A model generated the notes under the pieces. It was not told the origin of the DNA and did not search any database. It was given only the letters and a program-made list of their open reading frames with translations. The position numbers and the translations under genes are program-made. 64,000 bases of DNA, taken from NCBI RefSeq assembly GCF_021018805.1, contig NC_086251.1, positions 38,200,767 through 38,264,766 of the forward strand, read 5' to 3'. Shown piece by piece: positions 38,801 through 53,800 of this stretch; position 1 is the first letter of the stretch; each line of letters starts with the position of its first letter. The stretch comes from Prinia subflava. Lineage: Eukaryota; Chordata; Aves; Passeriformes; Cisticolidae.

Positions 38801-41800
38801 TGAGGAAAAAAAAACTTGAGGAACTTTAAATTCCTAACATCCAACACAGCATTCATTAGTCTACTCAGAAAAACAGCTTTTATAGAAGTTTACTAGAAAG
38901 CGTCACAAAATACTTAAGCAAACAGTATGGTAGTACAATGATTGTCTCAAATGAATCTTTTTTCCTGAAGTACTTCAAAATTCACACCCTATCAAGACAT
39001 ACAATTTTATATGCATTAACTATATGAAGGTAGACCTTTGAGAAGTATGCAACTTCTGAGAATTAAGAATTTGGAAATCTTCACAGTTTCTGTGATTTCT
39101 GAAGTTTGATTTACAACAAGAACTGCTACCAGAAAGTCACATCTGTCTCAAGTATTTAAAAACCAAACAAAACATCACATAGCACTTTACAGCTACTACA
39201 CGGTAGGATTTGAGGTTCCCTCCTTTTACTATGTTGCAGCTTGCTCCACTGAAGTATTATCATTCCTGAAGTTTTAAGATCACATCTCCATTTTTCTGCT
39301 ATGCTTAAAGTTAATCTAGAGCATGGCCTGTTGCCCTGGTGGTTCTTACAGTGAGTCTCAAGGTACATTGGCCAGCTCAATCACATTTGTTACTATTACC
39401 ATTTTTCCTTTTCAACACTCCTACTCTTTTCAGAAGTTGAAGTGTTTTGGTTTTGTTGTTTTGTTCGCTGGTTTTTGGTTTTGTGTCTCATTGGAGGTTT
39501 TTTTTGTTTGTGTGAGGATTCTTTGGTTTGGGGTTTTCTTAGGGGGGAGGTTCTTCTGGAAAACAAAACATCAATTCCCAGTTTAACTTTCCCCTGCATT
39601 TAAAATTACTTCAAAATGAATCCACATGATCCTTCTTTGATAATTAATGTTTGCTTTGAACAGTGTACTATCTGAATACTGAAAGATGTAAAAATGGATG
39701 CCTTAGTCTTATATAGTAATAGAACAGCATCATTTAGAGACTATAAACCAAAGTAAAATCTTGCATTTTAAGACTTACAGTCTTAGAAATCACCATGTGG
39801 AAGAATTTGAGGGTAAAAACAATTTGAAGGTCAAAAAGCCCCAAGACAAACAAAACCAGAGCACTTCTATAAAACTCAGAGAGAACCATTATTAAAACTA
39901 TAGCTCTTACCTGTCTTTCACAATCAACTTATCTTGATCATCAGTTTCCATTTCTTCAGATTCTTCATTCACAGTTTTAATAATACCATTTTCTTTGTTT
40001 TCATCATTAAGAAACTCATATCGCCCATGTTCTAAGGCTGCTCTCCAGGCCTGTCTGTCTGTAACCTGAAGCAAACATACAAATTTGAGGTTTCTAAAGA
40101 ATCAAAGGCTACAAACTTTTAGTACCCATTACTGTCTACATTTAATTTAATTACGCTTTTAGTAAAACCACTGCATACAAGAGTTCTCATTTAAGTTACA
40201 GACTTGATGGCACCACTATGTTCCTACATTCTACCATTTACAAATACCTTAATAGCCCCCAATGTTCCTTGGTAGATCCTGTCTTCAATGTCCAAAAGAA
40301 AGTCCCTAAGTCTCAGTTCAAGCTGCTTCTCTGCAGATGGGTGAGATCCATCATGGACATTCTGCATCCTTCCCCGTCCTATAGGAGGTCTGACATCACT
40401 TTGAGGTTTTTCTGCAAGAACAGCAAGTAATTTGGTGTTAGTAGGTCTGGTTCCCTTAAAGCAGCTGTTGGCAGAGGGAACAATAGTACAAGACAGAACA
40501 AGCTGAATACATGGGTTCAAAATTCCCTTCTTGTAGCTAGCTGCCAACACCAATACCTGTGCCAACCAAGGTATCTGATTCAACCAAGCAGGGTAATGAT
40601 GACCAACTGACGGCCAAGAGATGATTGGCATCCACTCATAACAACACAAGAGAGAAAGCCTTGCTAATTTAAAAGTAGTTATTTTGTCTTAGAAAGTTAC
40701 TTAGATAAGTAACGCCTACCTTGCTCTAAGTGCAAGGAGGAAAATAAGAGAGAATAAAGTCACATTTCTATTATTTGATTGCTCTTACAGAAGAACTCTT
40801 CAACTGTCTTTCCTGCATGTATCTTTTATCACAGAAACACTTAAAATAAGCATGTGCAACAGAAATTCATAAAACTTAACAGAACAAGACAAGATAAAAT
40901 CTCTTTTAAAAAACTAAAACAAAGCAAAAAGATAAGATGATACAGGCCCAGACAAGACTGACTCTGTCCTCTAATTAAAGGCAGGGAAAAAAGGAGCAAG
41001 ACAACATGATAATTTATGAAAACAAGGTGAGAAATTATGATGATGGGCTTGTCAAGTAAAAACCTACTCCAAAGAGAACTCGAAGTTCATGCAAAAACTC
41101 AAAGGCGACAGGAAAGAGCTGAAAGTCTGTGCAAATCCTAAATTAGTGCTTGCAAGTCTGCATAGGTGGTGAAGATTTTTGTTTACAGGATTTACCTTAA
41201 ACCTTTGAGTGCAGTGTTAAGAAGGTACGTGCAACAATTTAAGAGGTATTTAATAAATACCATAAATGAAACTGTTGCTAAGAAAGCACAGGATGAATTT
41301 CTAAGGTGCTCTCAATTGCTGAAACAATTCCCTGTAACTGAAAGTAATCACGCAAATACCCTCAAAATGTAGGCTAGAGCTCTAATGCCTGGATGTGGGA
41401 AACGTCTTTTTTGGTTTAAAAGCAAAGAAGAAATGCAGTATTTTTTCTTGAGCAGAACTAGAAAAGCAGCAATTGCTTTTCAAGTAATTGACAAGGAAAA
41501 GTTAGTGGATACTAGAATAAAATCAAGTAATACCACATATCAATTTTATTTCCATGCTCTTTTGAGCAGGAACTGGAAAAGGCAGAAGCACAGCCTAGAG
41601 TGCAGGAGAATCCATCTTGTCCTGCAAGTCATTTGAGTGAAGGCAATAGGGCAGCATCTGGAGTCCATAGCAGAAAAGCTCCCAACCAAGTGCATCTACA
41701 CATTGCTATCTATCCCTGCTTATCACACAGTGGTGTGGCACCATTGGTATTGGACCACTGCATTCGTATTTTCTTCATCTTTATTAAAGTGAAGTTCAAA

Positions 41801-44800
41801 GCTGCCTCTTTTCTTCTTAATGAAAATTACTGTTATTCTACCATTCTAACATTGAAAGAGAAGAAAAATCTGACTGTGGACATCAAGTTGCTTCAAAGAA
41901 AGCAACACACAAATTACAGAAAAAGGTGCAGCAATTAAGAAAATAAGGAACCATACATACAAACTCAAACATATCAGATGATGGAGATTTTCTCACAAAA
42001 AAAGACCCAATATGGAAAAAAGGCCTCAAAATAAAGCTTAATTACTATGCAAAAACTGTGTCCTGTGCCATTTTCCACCAAAAGAAATGTTAACTCAGTC
42101 ATCCATTTAGCAGTATCTGATGCGCTCATAGCGTGTCTTAGCATACGCACTCCACAAAAACAGAACTTGTGTCTGCTGTGAATAATTCTCCCTTGCCCCA
42201 ATACAGATAACCCCATATCCTCAAGGTAATTTGTCATAATTAAAAACAAAATGCAACTTCTTAAACATTACCCTAAGGAATACCACTTTGCTAACACTGT
42301 CTACCCACCAAGACACCACAAGCAAGCCAGCTGTAAGCCTGTGTGTGCAGAATTGTATCAGTGATTGGAGCCAATGCCTGACCAATAAAAGGCAAAATGC
42401 TTGGCTAGGTGAAAAAGGAAGAATCCCTAAATCCTAGGTCTATAATAGTTTTCAGTACACTCCTATGTTTAAAAACCCATAAAAACATCTGCTATCATGC
42501 TGTTGCCTTCTCTACTGAGTGTCTGCCAAAGGAAGAAAAGGGAAAAAACCCCAGAAAAAGGTACTGTCACAAAATGCTACTGCACTGATGTTAATCCATG
42601 TAACAACCAGCACAGCTACACGTCTTTTTAGCACGTATTAACTTTTACTCCCCAGTTAATCTTGTTCCAAAGCTAAAATTACTTCCTGAAGTTGTCTGTT
42701 TAAAAGCCAATCCCATTTTGCTAAGCAGTAAGATCACAGAAAAATTACTGCTTTTTTTTAGCATGAAACACCAGAGAATACCACAAAGGTCCGTCAAGGA
42801 GGAAGAAAAAAAAAAAGGAAGGAAGGAAAAAAACCAAATATGTTTTCCATCAAGTAAAAAAAACTTAAGAATAATTCTCAGATCTTAGAAATCACATTAC
42901 AGTTACATTAGAACTAGAGGTTTCTATAATATTATATAGAAGTTTTACCTGTAGAAGCAAATTAAGACCAAGAACCTTTCATTTACCTGGAATATGAAAT
43001 TTCTCCACAGGAAAACTGATTAGTTGTCCATATATTCTACTTTTCTCTTGTAAAAGAGTTTCTTTTAAGGCACTCTCCCTATGTCCTCGGGAATTGAGAG
43101 CCTCTAGGAGTTGGTCCAGTTGTTCCCGAGAACTGTAAAAGCACCAACGGTTTGGTTTGTATACTGGCCTTGGCACCTCTACGACAACACTGGTGTGTGA
43201 ATCTTGGTCAATATTGGAGGTAGATTCAGAGGATTTCAAAGACTCTCCAGTTTTACTGAATACCTGAGGTTCATTTGTGCAAGACTGTCCACTATTCTGA
43301 AAGGAAGAGGTTCGAGGCAACAACATGTCTTCTGTGAGGCCAGAGTAGTCCTCCTCTACAAACAATCCAGGAACAGAGGGGAAAATCCAGTAGCGGCGGT
43401 ACAGACGGTCACGACCTAACGGGGTGATATTGGTGCAGGCTGTTGCATTCTGAATCTTTTCTAACAGTTCCTTCTCCTTCTTCTGTTGTTCCTGTTTTAA
43501 AGCTTCTTCATCTTCAGCAGTAAGAGGTTCGCTCTTTTCACAAGTGGTCTCCTCTTGTCTTGTAAATTCTTTATATCCATTTTGCCCTCTCCTTCCTAAA
43601 GTTAAAGAAAAGAAGTATGATAGCAATTAATTCATAAATTTTTTTAACCAAAAACTCAAGTAAAGGGCAGGTTTTATTTCTGTCCCTTTCTGGTTACCCA
43701 AACTTACACTGTCACAACCATCAGGTCAGTCAAGAGACAATACTGGTTTTATTGAAGAAAGACTCAAGTCATTAACCCACATTCCCTTGAAGAACAGGTA
43801 GCCACTTTAAATACACCTTCATTTTGCAGAAACTAGACTAAGTCTTATTTACTGACACTGTCATCTTCAATATCATACAAAAAGAACCAAAATTTTAAGA
43901 ACGCAAAAACTTATTACGGAAACATCTTACAAGGATAAAGTAAAAATCTAGCACTTCCACTACTGAATACAAACTATGATTCAGACTTTATTTATCATAC
44001 TCAAAATGATGACCTTAAACTCCCAAAGGTCTCAAGAAAGACCAGAACTCCTACACAGCAGCTTTTATGGCAAACTCAGGTATCTTACTTGAGCACTTTA
44101 ATTTTTAAATGTATTTACTATTATTTCCCCCCCTCAATTCTGAAAACATTTCAGTTCACATCTTCAGTTTACCGAAGTATTAAGTCCTGGTACGTCATCT
44201 AGACCAATATGTCTCATAATTGATGCATGCAACCTGAAAGGTGCTGTCAACACTCAAGTTCTACATGTTTCCAGAGTGACCTTCAGTCCCCTAGTTGTAG
44301 GAATGAAATAATAACACTTGCTTGTCATCCAGTCACAATGTCTCAAACATGGGTATTTGGGAAACCTGAAATTCTGTTTAGGATCTCATTGCTTTGCCAT
44401 GACAAAACTGTAACAAACATGTAAATCTGTATTACTGAATGACTCAATTTCCATCCCAGGTACTGTTAGGAATTGTATGAAGTTTGCAACTTAAATCCAC
44501 AATCATCCAGGACTTTCACTGGCACAGACACCAGCACAAAGCCTTCCCAGCAGACACAGCTGAGCTAGCAGCCCACAGCCATCAACAATTCATCCTTCTG
44601 TGGTGACATCTATGTTTAGTTAGGAACAGCAGGCTGCACCGTTTACTGCACTGCAGTTCCCAGTTCCTACTAGCACACTGCTGAGGAAATTAAATCTAGG
44701 CATAAGTCTGGTTTTATTCCTGTATAGGAGGCATGCTGCTTCATTAACAAAGGCAAACTACATGCAAATCTTGATTGACTGTTTTCTTTCGAAATACCAG

Positions 44801-47800
44801 TTGGTTTTGCAGTTTACTAAAAAAAAAAAATCAAACCCACACCATCTCCTATTAGATGAAACTCCTACAACTCTCTCTACAAGGGCAAGTACCTGGATTG
44901 GACTGTCAGGCAACACCATAACATTTTTTAGACAAAAGAGGAACCCACACAACACATATGGAAGACAAGAAGAAACAGAAGTGTGAAGGAACATACAGCT
45001 GACCATAAGAACTACACCAGGCTGGCTCAATGTAGTTACTAGCCCATTATGATCATGTTCAAATGTGGGTTTTTTTCCTTAGAAGAAAGTTACAGTAACT
45101 ATTGATACTTTTACTACAAAACACAAGAGCTTGCCAGGTGCATGCATTCATGCAGGTGCACAGGTACACAAACAAATTCACTATTGCATTACCTCTCCGT
45201 CGTTTTTTGTTTGGTCCCAGCTCTTCTTCATCCTCTGTGACTGTGTCCATGTCTTGCTCTTTACGCTCCATCTCTTTGCTCTCTGTACTAGTATCGAGGT
45301 CTTCCCGCTCCTCCTCCCTGACACAGCAAAATAAACACAAGGTTACTAACTAACCAACCATGCAATATACACTGAATGATAAAGAATAAAATCTGGCACC
45401 TTTGACACAAAGAGTACTTTTATCTCCCAAGCACTTAACTAGTAAAATACCTATAATGCTCTTAAAAATAAACTGTAAATCACAGACTATATTAAAGCCC
45501 CAAAGAAACCCACTGAACTGCAAATGTGAAGTTCTATATTAAGGACTAAAAACTGCTCTTTGGTACTCACACACTTTCATTTGAAGAGTATTATTATTAT
45601 AATGATCATTTCTGAAGATATCTCTTAGTATAGTTATATTGTTGTAAATTTTTTCCATGTCTAAGAAATTTTCCTTCCCAAAATGTATATACCATTCTGG
45701 AAAATGCTTGTTACACATTTTTGACTCATCTAGCAGATATCATTAATACCCTACGGAAACACAAGCAGTTTTTACAAGGTAACTTTTTTACCAATTCTAC
45801 ACTACTATGAAGAAAAATAAAATTCACATTAAGGACAATATACCTAAAATATGCTTTTGTATATGATCAAGTCAATGAAACTACATATGTGAGGTCTGGG
45901 CATAAGCTGTAAAGTGCTATATGATCACAGTAATATACACATCACAGTAATACTATGTATCATACCCAACAGATATTTCTACAGCAGGAATTCTTTGCTC
46001 TTCTTCCTTCAGCTTTTCTTGTTTCTCTTTCATTTTTAACTCTTGTTCTTTTAACCTTTCTTCTCTTTTCTTACGTATCCTATTAGTAAGAAGGATATAG
46101 AAAACCAGTTGCAATTAATCTACCATCTGGTCTGTCCACATCTTTTTTCTTTTATACTAAAACATCATCTAAAACCAGCAGCAACATGGGAAAACACAAC
46201 ATTTAGCACAACTAAGTTTCACTCCTGTCTACTGTCCCAGGCAATCGGCATAGAACAGAAACATTACTACTGTATCTCATAGGCTTTCTGCAACCAAGGG
46301 ATTAATCTCACTTGTAGCACCAAAATTTAGTTTTCCATGTCCTCGTTCTACCTTGCTGCTGCCGCCTCTCGTTCTTTGCGATGCTGCTCTGCCTTTAACT
46401 CCCGGAACTCCTGTTTCGCTTGTCGTAGCACATCAACAGAGTCCTCAATGAAATCCCGAGTGGAGACCAGAGTCAGGAGTTTCCCACAGAGAGCATGAAG
46501 GATCTTCATCTTTTCTCCTAATAAAATTTGGGCCAATATTTATGTTTCACTATGCAACTGATAAGAAGCCCAACTCTTACATAGTCCAAATTGGATTTGT
46601 TCTCACTTAAGAACAAGTGAACAAGCATTTGTAGTGCACTAAGTGCACTCGCAGAGACATTTCTGGAAAGCACATCTGCTTTGCTCAGAGACACGAGCAA
46701 AATTTTAATTTATTAACTTCTACCACCAAAAAAAGTAGTAAAATGCAGTCTTATCTTCAAAACAGAGATAAAGCAACAGTAGCTAGAAATTTTTCTCCAT
46801 TTCCAAATAATGAACAGAAGACCCAAACACAAACAGGGAAAAAAAAAGCAGGGGCTGAATCAAACACCCCAGTGCTTCTTCCAGAGAGATCCCCTTATGC
46901 AAGTAACACTAACATTTTTAAAATGGGATGAAAGAAAAGCTACTCAGAAGTAATGATCCTGCCTAGCTCTGCAATCTCTGATGTGGTGGGATGTACTTGT
47001 GGGGGCTGAAGCATAGGGGCTGAGTTTTGGTCTACATATGGTCCCCAGAGATCCCTTCCAAACTCAATTATTCTATGATGCAGTGAATTTTGACCATTAT
47101 TGGTCTGAAGCAGTTGCAAAATTGATCACTTATTGAGCAATCTAACAATCTCTAACATGTATTGGCTTTTATTACCTGGCAACAAATCATATACTGAGGT
47201 ACTTGAAAGTTTCTTCAAGAGACCAGGATTACTTAATCTCAGCTCCATGCAAGCATCGTCAGTAGTATCAAACCCTCCTCGTTTCTGGTAACGGTATTTT
47301 GCATTGGCTGATGTTATATCAGCACCCGATGCTAGAATGTGAAGTCTGAGAATTTCAGAAAGAGTGCAGCTATCAAGATCCAAGTTTTTCAAATTGCAGC
47401 CTACAGTTGAGAAGAATGAACAGTTATTTTATATTACAGACATTTAAATGTACAAAAATATATAAACAGTTCTTTAAAATACAGAGCAAAATAATAACAG
47501 TAACAAAACAAGAAGTGAAACCCACACATACCCTGATGTAACTGGGGCCATGCAGCTGCCAAAGTTGCAACTGCAGACAGTGCAGATTTTGTGGGGTCTG
47601 AATCTTCATCCAAAGCCTCTGTTAAATCTTTAAGGAAATAAACACTTTATTCTAGTGCAAATTAAAACTTGTACTGTGGAGGGGAGGAAAGAAGCTGTAT
47701 TTTGAGAGTTGCAGACAAAGCAAAAAGAGGGATGGTATTTACAGATGCATCAATGTATTCAAAACTCAGTTCAACATCCAAACAAAAATTTACAGATCTT

Positions 47801-50800
47801 TAAATGCAACTAAAAAAATCCAGCTAAAAGCTAAGGACATGCACCACATGCTCTATTCAGGGAGAACACCATATAAGCTGTTAAAGCAACCGCAACACAG
47901 AAAACATGCACAATGGCAACATAAAAGGCAGCAAGAACAAATCCAGAAACACGCTTGAAAGCACAGATAAATAGCAATGCAAGAACACCTGCATTTCCTT
48001 TCCTCAAATGAACTATTTTTCTTATCATAATTTTGTTTTTAGGAAGCTCAAACCAATCATTTATTTTGATACTGGCTATCACCATTCACTTTACACTTTC
48101 TACATGTAACTCGGATACAGCCTGTTCTGACAAACACAATTACTAAGACACTACAAATAAATCATATTTCACCAAATCAAGCAGCTGCACTTAATGATGA
48201 CCATCATAAATAAGCAAACTGATCAGGAAAGCAGGGAAGTGAAAGGGAGAAACAGCAAATCCCTGTTTCTTAAACAACGGTTTCCTCAGCACTTACAGGT
48301 ATTTCTCCAGAGGGTTGGCAGAGTATTTTCAGCACTGTATGCTGTTTCAACAACTTCACTTTATTCAAACCCAAATTGTTAAGCTGTTAAAGTCACCAAG
48401 TCAAAATAAAACCACAAACTATACAAACTATACAGAAAATGCAAACCCACAACAGTCCTAATATGATGAATAATGTTTGAAAACTGTCACCCAGACACTG
48501 CAAAATCAATCTCTGCACCTCCCCTCTCACTGTAACTATATAACACACTTTGAGAAAGCACTGTACACCCCAAACTACACATCCGCAGTGTTCCCTGTTG
48601 CAGAAATGCTGCCTGTACAGAATTTAACTGAGAAAACATGCTGACTACTGCTACTTTGGTTAGCCAGAATTACAAAGCCAAGACTATGTAACTCCTTTAT
48701 GGGAAAGATGTCTAGACAAAAGTGACAAGAAATGAAAGTTCTGAGGCAAGTAAAACATAAGAAATAAAGTGCCTTACCCATAACTCTGCTAAGCTAGAAA
48801 CAAAATGGCAGACTTTTGCAATTGTCAGCCCCATAATGTCAAATTAAAATATGAAAGTTACATTATGTTTTTTCTGATCAGCCATATGAATATATAGAAT
48901 CTAATCAACTATTCTATGATTACCTGATAATGGAATCCTTGCTTGTATTGCCAAGGCAATATTCTCAGTAATTAACAAATACAGTTTAATTGCTAAATTC
49001 AACAGTAATTAAAATACAGTCTAAACTTACTAACACCATCTCAAATCTGTAACTTTATTTAATTAAGATGAGCAGCCTCTGTTATTGAAGACAGTGCCCA
49101 TGGTTCACATAATTTATAGACTGGACATAAATCTAAAGCAGGAAAATAAACAATCTACAAGGGAGGAATTAAAGGAACCTTTGTACAACTCACACATCTG
49201 GCTTGCAGGGGCATCACAGAATTCACTTGACCTCAAACAGAGAGTGCTCTTATGTACCTACCTCTAATGAAATAAAGGTTAGGATGGGTCAAAACTTCTC
49301 CTGCAGTCAGCAAATTTGGCAGTCCATTAACACAGGACCACAAATTTGTAACAAAGCATGTACTTCCTTCTGATCAGTGGTTAGTATACACTAAATGCCT
49401 CTGAAAGTGGGGGCAACACCAGCTTTAGAGCAAAGACCAAAGTCAGAGTGACTGTGAGAGTCTTTATTGAAAGAACACACATGGTAGTATCCAGGAGCTG
49501 TGGATGCACAACTTCAGGTCTTGAAGGACAATGAATACTCAATGCTCCATTACAGTTGGGCTGGGGAGTTTTAGTTTTTCCTCTAGTTAGGTAAAGATTT
49601 TTTAATAGAGACAGGTATCTTTGAGAAGACTTGGGAAAACGACTTGTTTCCTGACTCTCAGGAGAAACATGTAAAAGTGCTGAAAAAAGAAGAAGAAGGT
49701 AAAGATGCTTCCTGCACCTCTGAAACACGAGCAATGCTGTTAAAAGCTTATTATGCTTTGCTGGATACATAGCATAGTAACAATGAGCTTCCTTTTTCTC
49801 TATTCCCCCCAGACCCTGCAGTCCATGCCCAGCTTAAGGCTTTAACTTCAGATAAAAGAGAAAAAACAAGCCCATTTACATACAATATCCATGCATAATA
49901 AGACAAGGTTAAACAAAGGAATGCCATAAATCATGCAGCTTGAAGTTAATTCCAGTGCAATTTCAGCTTTTCAGCAGTAAAATTAAAGATCTGACCTTTG
50001 GTCTCAGCATCAGCTATTTGATCTTTGGCCACTTCCTCTTCCTCTTCGGCCATTGCCTGAAAGATGGCAGTCAGGAAGAAAAACAGCAATTCACATAGTG
50101 GGCCTTCAGTGTCATTTCCTACAAGAGCTTCCTCTAAAACCTCTGTGAATAAAGTTTAAGAAGCGTCACTTTTGCCGCAAAATTGGAAAAAAAATTATGT
50201 ACTGAAGAATGAAAACATTTCTTTTTCCTTCAGGTATGATAATTAAATTACGTTTCTAAAATTTAACTGCATATATTCCTAGAGTAATGGTGTCAGAGTC
50301 CTGACTAAACCTTGTTTTCTTAATATATAATTGCAAGATAAAAGTACAAGTAGATATTTTGATAAGCAGAATAACAACTTGTACACCAAAATGAATTTTG
50401 ATTTTACAAGTCCCTTGGAGCTGACCATGAACTGAAAACTGGGTTGATATCCGTGTATTAGAACTGACAGACGAAAGCCACACAGAAAATTCTCTAGTAG
50501 TGGTACTTGTGTGCACTTAAGATGTTTGGTTGTTTGGTAGAAGGGAAACCACCAAAGTGGGACACCTTGCCACATAAACCACAACTTGCCTAAAGTCACT
50601 CCTTCAGGAAATTCATCTTGAAGATCAAAAAGTTCCCCAAAAGCATGTAAAAACTCCAAAACCATCAGAGCATCACCAAAGATCTCAGGAGGAAGTCTTG
50701 TCTTCACTGGCATTGGAATGGGAAGTTCCTGCAAACCAAATGGGATCACTTTAATACAGTATTTGATTTGTGCAAAGTAGACAAGTGATTAAAACCGAAG

Positions 50801-53800
50801 AGTCTATTATTCTAAAGAAAATGTGTGTTGAGTTTCTCTACATTTTACTAAAAAGAGTCCCACAGGACACATGATCAAATTATCATGGTAACATTGGTGA
50901 TAGTACTAACTTTGGAAACTGAAGAGCATGCAACTTGAATGTAAGATTTCTGAGAAAGAAGTTTACTCATGTCCATGAAGTTAATCGCACTACAAGTTAG
51001 GAACACTGGCTGTCAAGATTTTTCCTTTATACCTTTATTATTTCACAAGAGTTTTGAATGCCAGTCTCCTGATCTGTCTGGACAAGCAAAAATAAACATA
51101 CTCGTAAAAGCCACTTATGATTGCTTGCAAAGACAAGCAAACCAAACCTCTAACACATTCACATAAAACAAGCCCTTTTAATCCTAGGATATGCAAGATA
51201 TGTCTCACAACTGCATATTCTGGTAGTGGATTTTTTGCATTTGTAAAGTTTGTACAGTAGCTGAAGACATAGTAAAGGGAGCTGATGTAACCTCACAACA
51301 AGACCACTTAACAGAGACACCATCTTCAAATCACAGATGACAGTGTCTAACACCATTTGATTTTGAAATTACTATCTTCAAGATTTGTCTTCACTTACTA
51401 TTCTTCAAGGATAGTTATTCTTCAAGATTAGTCTTCACTTATTATTTCTTAGCACACATGGTCGAACAATTTCCAGAATGATGTCTCCTTTCCACAAATG
51501 TGGTAGTTCACAAATATTAAAAAGAAGAAAGCCGAATACTATGCTTCAGAAGAATATAGTAAGGTATTTCATAAATTTCCTGAGAAGGGAATCTTTGCAA
51601 AAGCAGTCCCCACCTAAACTTATCTTTATTAATATTCTTGGTAATCCACAGAATCACAAAATAACAGATTATTTTGAATTGGAAGGGAACCACAAAGATC
51701 TTTGATTCCAACTCCTGGCTCTGCACAGGACCATCCATATAAAGAATCACACCTTATGCCTGATAGCACTGTCCAAACAGTTCTTGAACTCTCCCAGGCT
51801 TGGTGCTGTGACCACATCCCTTGGAGGCCTGTTCCAGTGCCCAAACACCCTCTGGGTGAAAAAGCTTTTTCTAACATCCAACCTAATCCTCCCCTGGACA
51901 GCTTCAGGCCATTACTCCCTCATGTCCTGTCACTGGGCACCGCAGAGAAGAGATCAGTGCTCACCCCTTCTCTTCTCACAAGGATGTTGTAGACTGGGAT
52001 GAGGTGTCCCCTCAGTCTCCTCCAGGCTGAACAGACCAAGTGATCTCAGCCATTTCTCATATGACTTCCTCTCCAGCCCCTTTACCATTCTTTTTTCCCT
52101 CCTATGGACACTCTCTAATAGCTTCATGTTTTTCTTATATATTGCAGTGCCCAAGAACTCACACAGTACTCCAGGTGAGGTTGCACCAGCAGAGTAGAGT
52201 GGGCAGAGTGGAGCAGCAGTCTCATTATATGATCACACTGCTTTTCCACCCCTCCTCTTCTTTCCAGTAGAAATGCAGCAGCACTGTTTTCACAGCTTGC
52301 TCTCCTTTCAGCAATGGCCTTTCTCCCTTTCCTCAGTTCTTTTCCCTTTCTACGCAGCTGAGTTTTCACTCCCATCTTCAATGGCCATACAGCTCCCCTT
52401 GCAAATGTGTTCAGCTCTCATATTTGTCCCAATCAGTGCTTTCACTTGAATTCATTTAACACTTTCCTTTATTTCCACTTGCCCTCCTTGCACTTGTTAC
52501 CTTTCCCTGTGTGTTTCAAACTCTCATCCTTGTGTTTCTGATGATTTCCCCACGTCACAGTGAATCCCAATAAAGTGTACATAAACGTGTAACACTAGAA
52601 AATCTTCTGTTATGTACAGCCACACTATACTCTTGTGAGAAACCTAAGTTCCTTGGGAAGCAAGTTCTTGTTACTTTCTACAGGTTTCCAGTATCATCCA
52701 TGATAGATGTCCATTAAACATGATAAATACAGTATCTTACAGTATATATAGTATATTGCTACGGTTTAAATCAAAAGAATGCCACAGGACATATAAGCCA
52801 ATGTCTTTTCCAACTATTGCAGCCAAAAGTTTAATTTTTTCATTACTCAAATCTTTTAAGTAAGTCACATTTGTTCTAAGTGAGTTCATTTTGTATACTT
52901 AACAGAAAAATCAGGTGTACTCAATACCCTCCACTCAGTAATGCCAGGACTTTAAACATGTTCCATTGTAGACTGAGCACAGCCTGTAAAAGCTTTTCTG
53001 GAGGTTGAAAATGCAGATACAGCTGATCCTATTAACATTGCCACTGGGAAATATGTATTACACAGGCAGGTGACTCACAGCCTCTAGCATTGCAATCAGA
53101 TCTAGATTTGCCTCTGCATTAGGGAATCTAATCCATCTGGGGACCCTGCAAACTACAATCTTCAGCCATTCCAAATTCAATCATACCTTAAGGTCATCAC
53201 ACTCCATATCTTCTCTAGGCTTACTCCACTGTTTCAGGTATTCCACATATTTTCTTTTTTCCTCACGCAGCTTCTCTCTTTCCTGAAAAAAAACCAGTCA
53301 CAATTGTATATAAATACTGTTACATGGCCTTATTGCAACTTCTAAAACTGCACCACTTACTATTCAATCACACCGAAAAGTAAAAATCACATTAAATGAG
53401 AATGGAGAAATCTATTCATTCTTATTTTGTATATAATGATACTGGCAAAAATATTTAAATGAGGTGATACTTTGTTGGATTAATTATTGCTTTTGTTGGG
53501 GGGTGTTCTGGGTTTCTTTTTGATGGAAATGGTGGAAGGAAAAATATCAAAAATTAGACAGCATTTATGAAAGTTGCCTCAAAAAAGACCATCAAAACAA
53601 GACAGTGAATGTAGCTGTAGTAAAATATAGTGGAATACATAATTTATGTTCAAGTTGACAAAAAGTTATTTAGCAATTTACATCCCAAGAGAATTCACAC
53701 AGAAACCCACAACCATCAGATATGCTGGCAATCTGATGCAGAACAGATTCTTCAAAGAGAAGACAACCATTAAATTAAATAGTTTTATGCATTATTGGCA

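Noticed and set aside
49381..49770. 129-codon minus-strand frame inside a BAZ1A intron
   Set aside because: No similarity to BAZ1A or another family, and the flanking exons join in frame without it.
51954..52381. Two minus-strand frames that look like a small protein gene
   Set aside because: They are pieces of CR1 ORF2 split by a frameshift, not a host gene.
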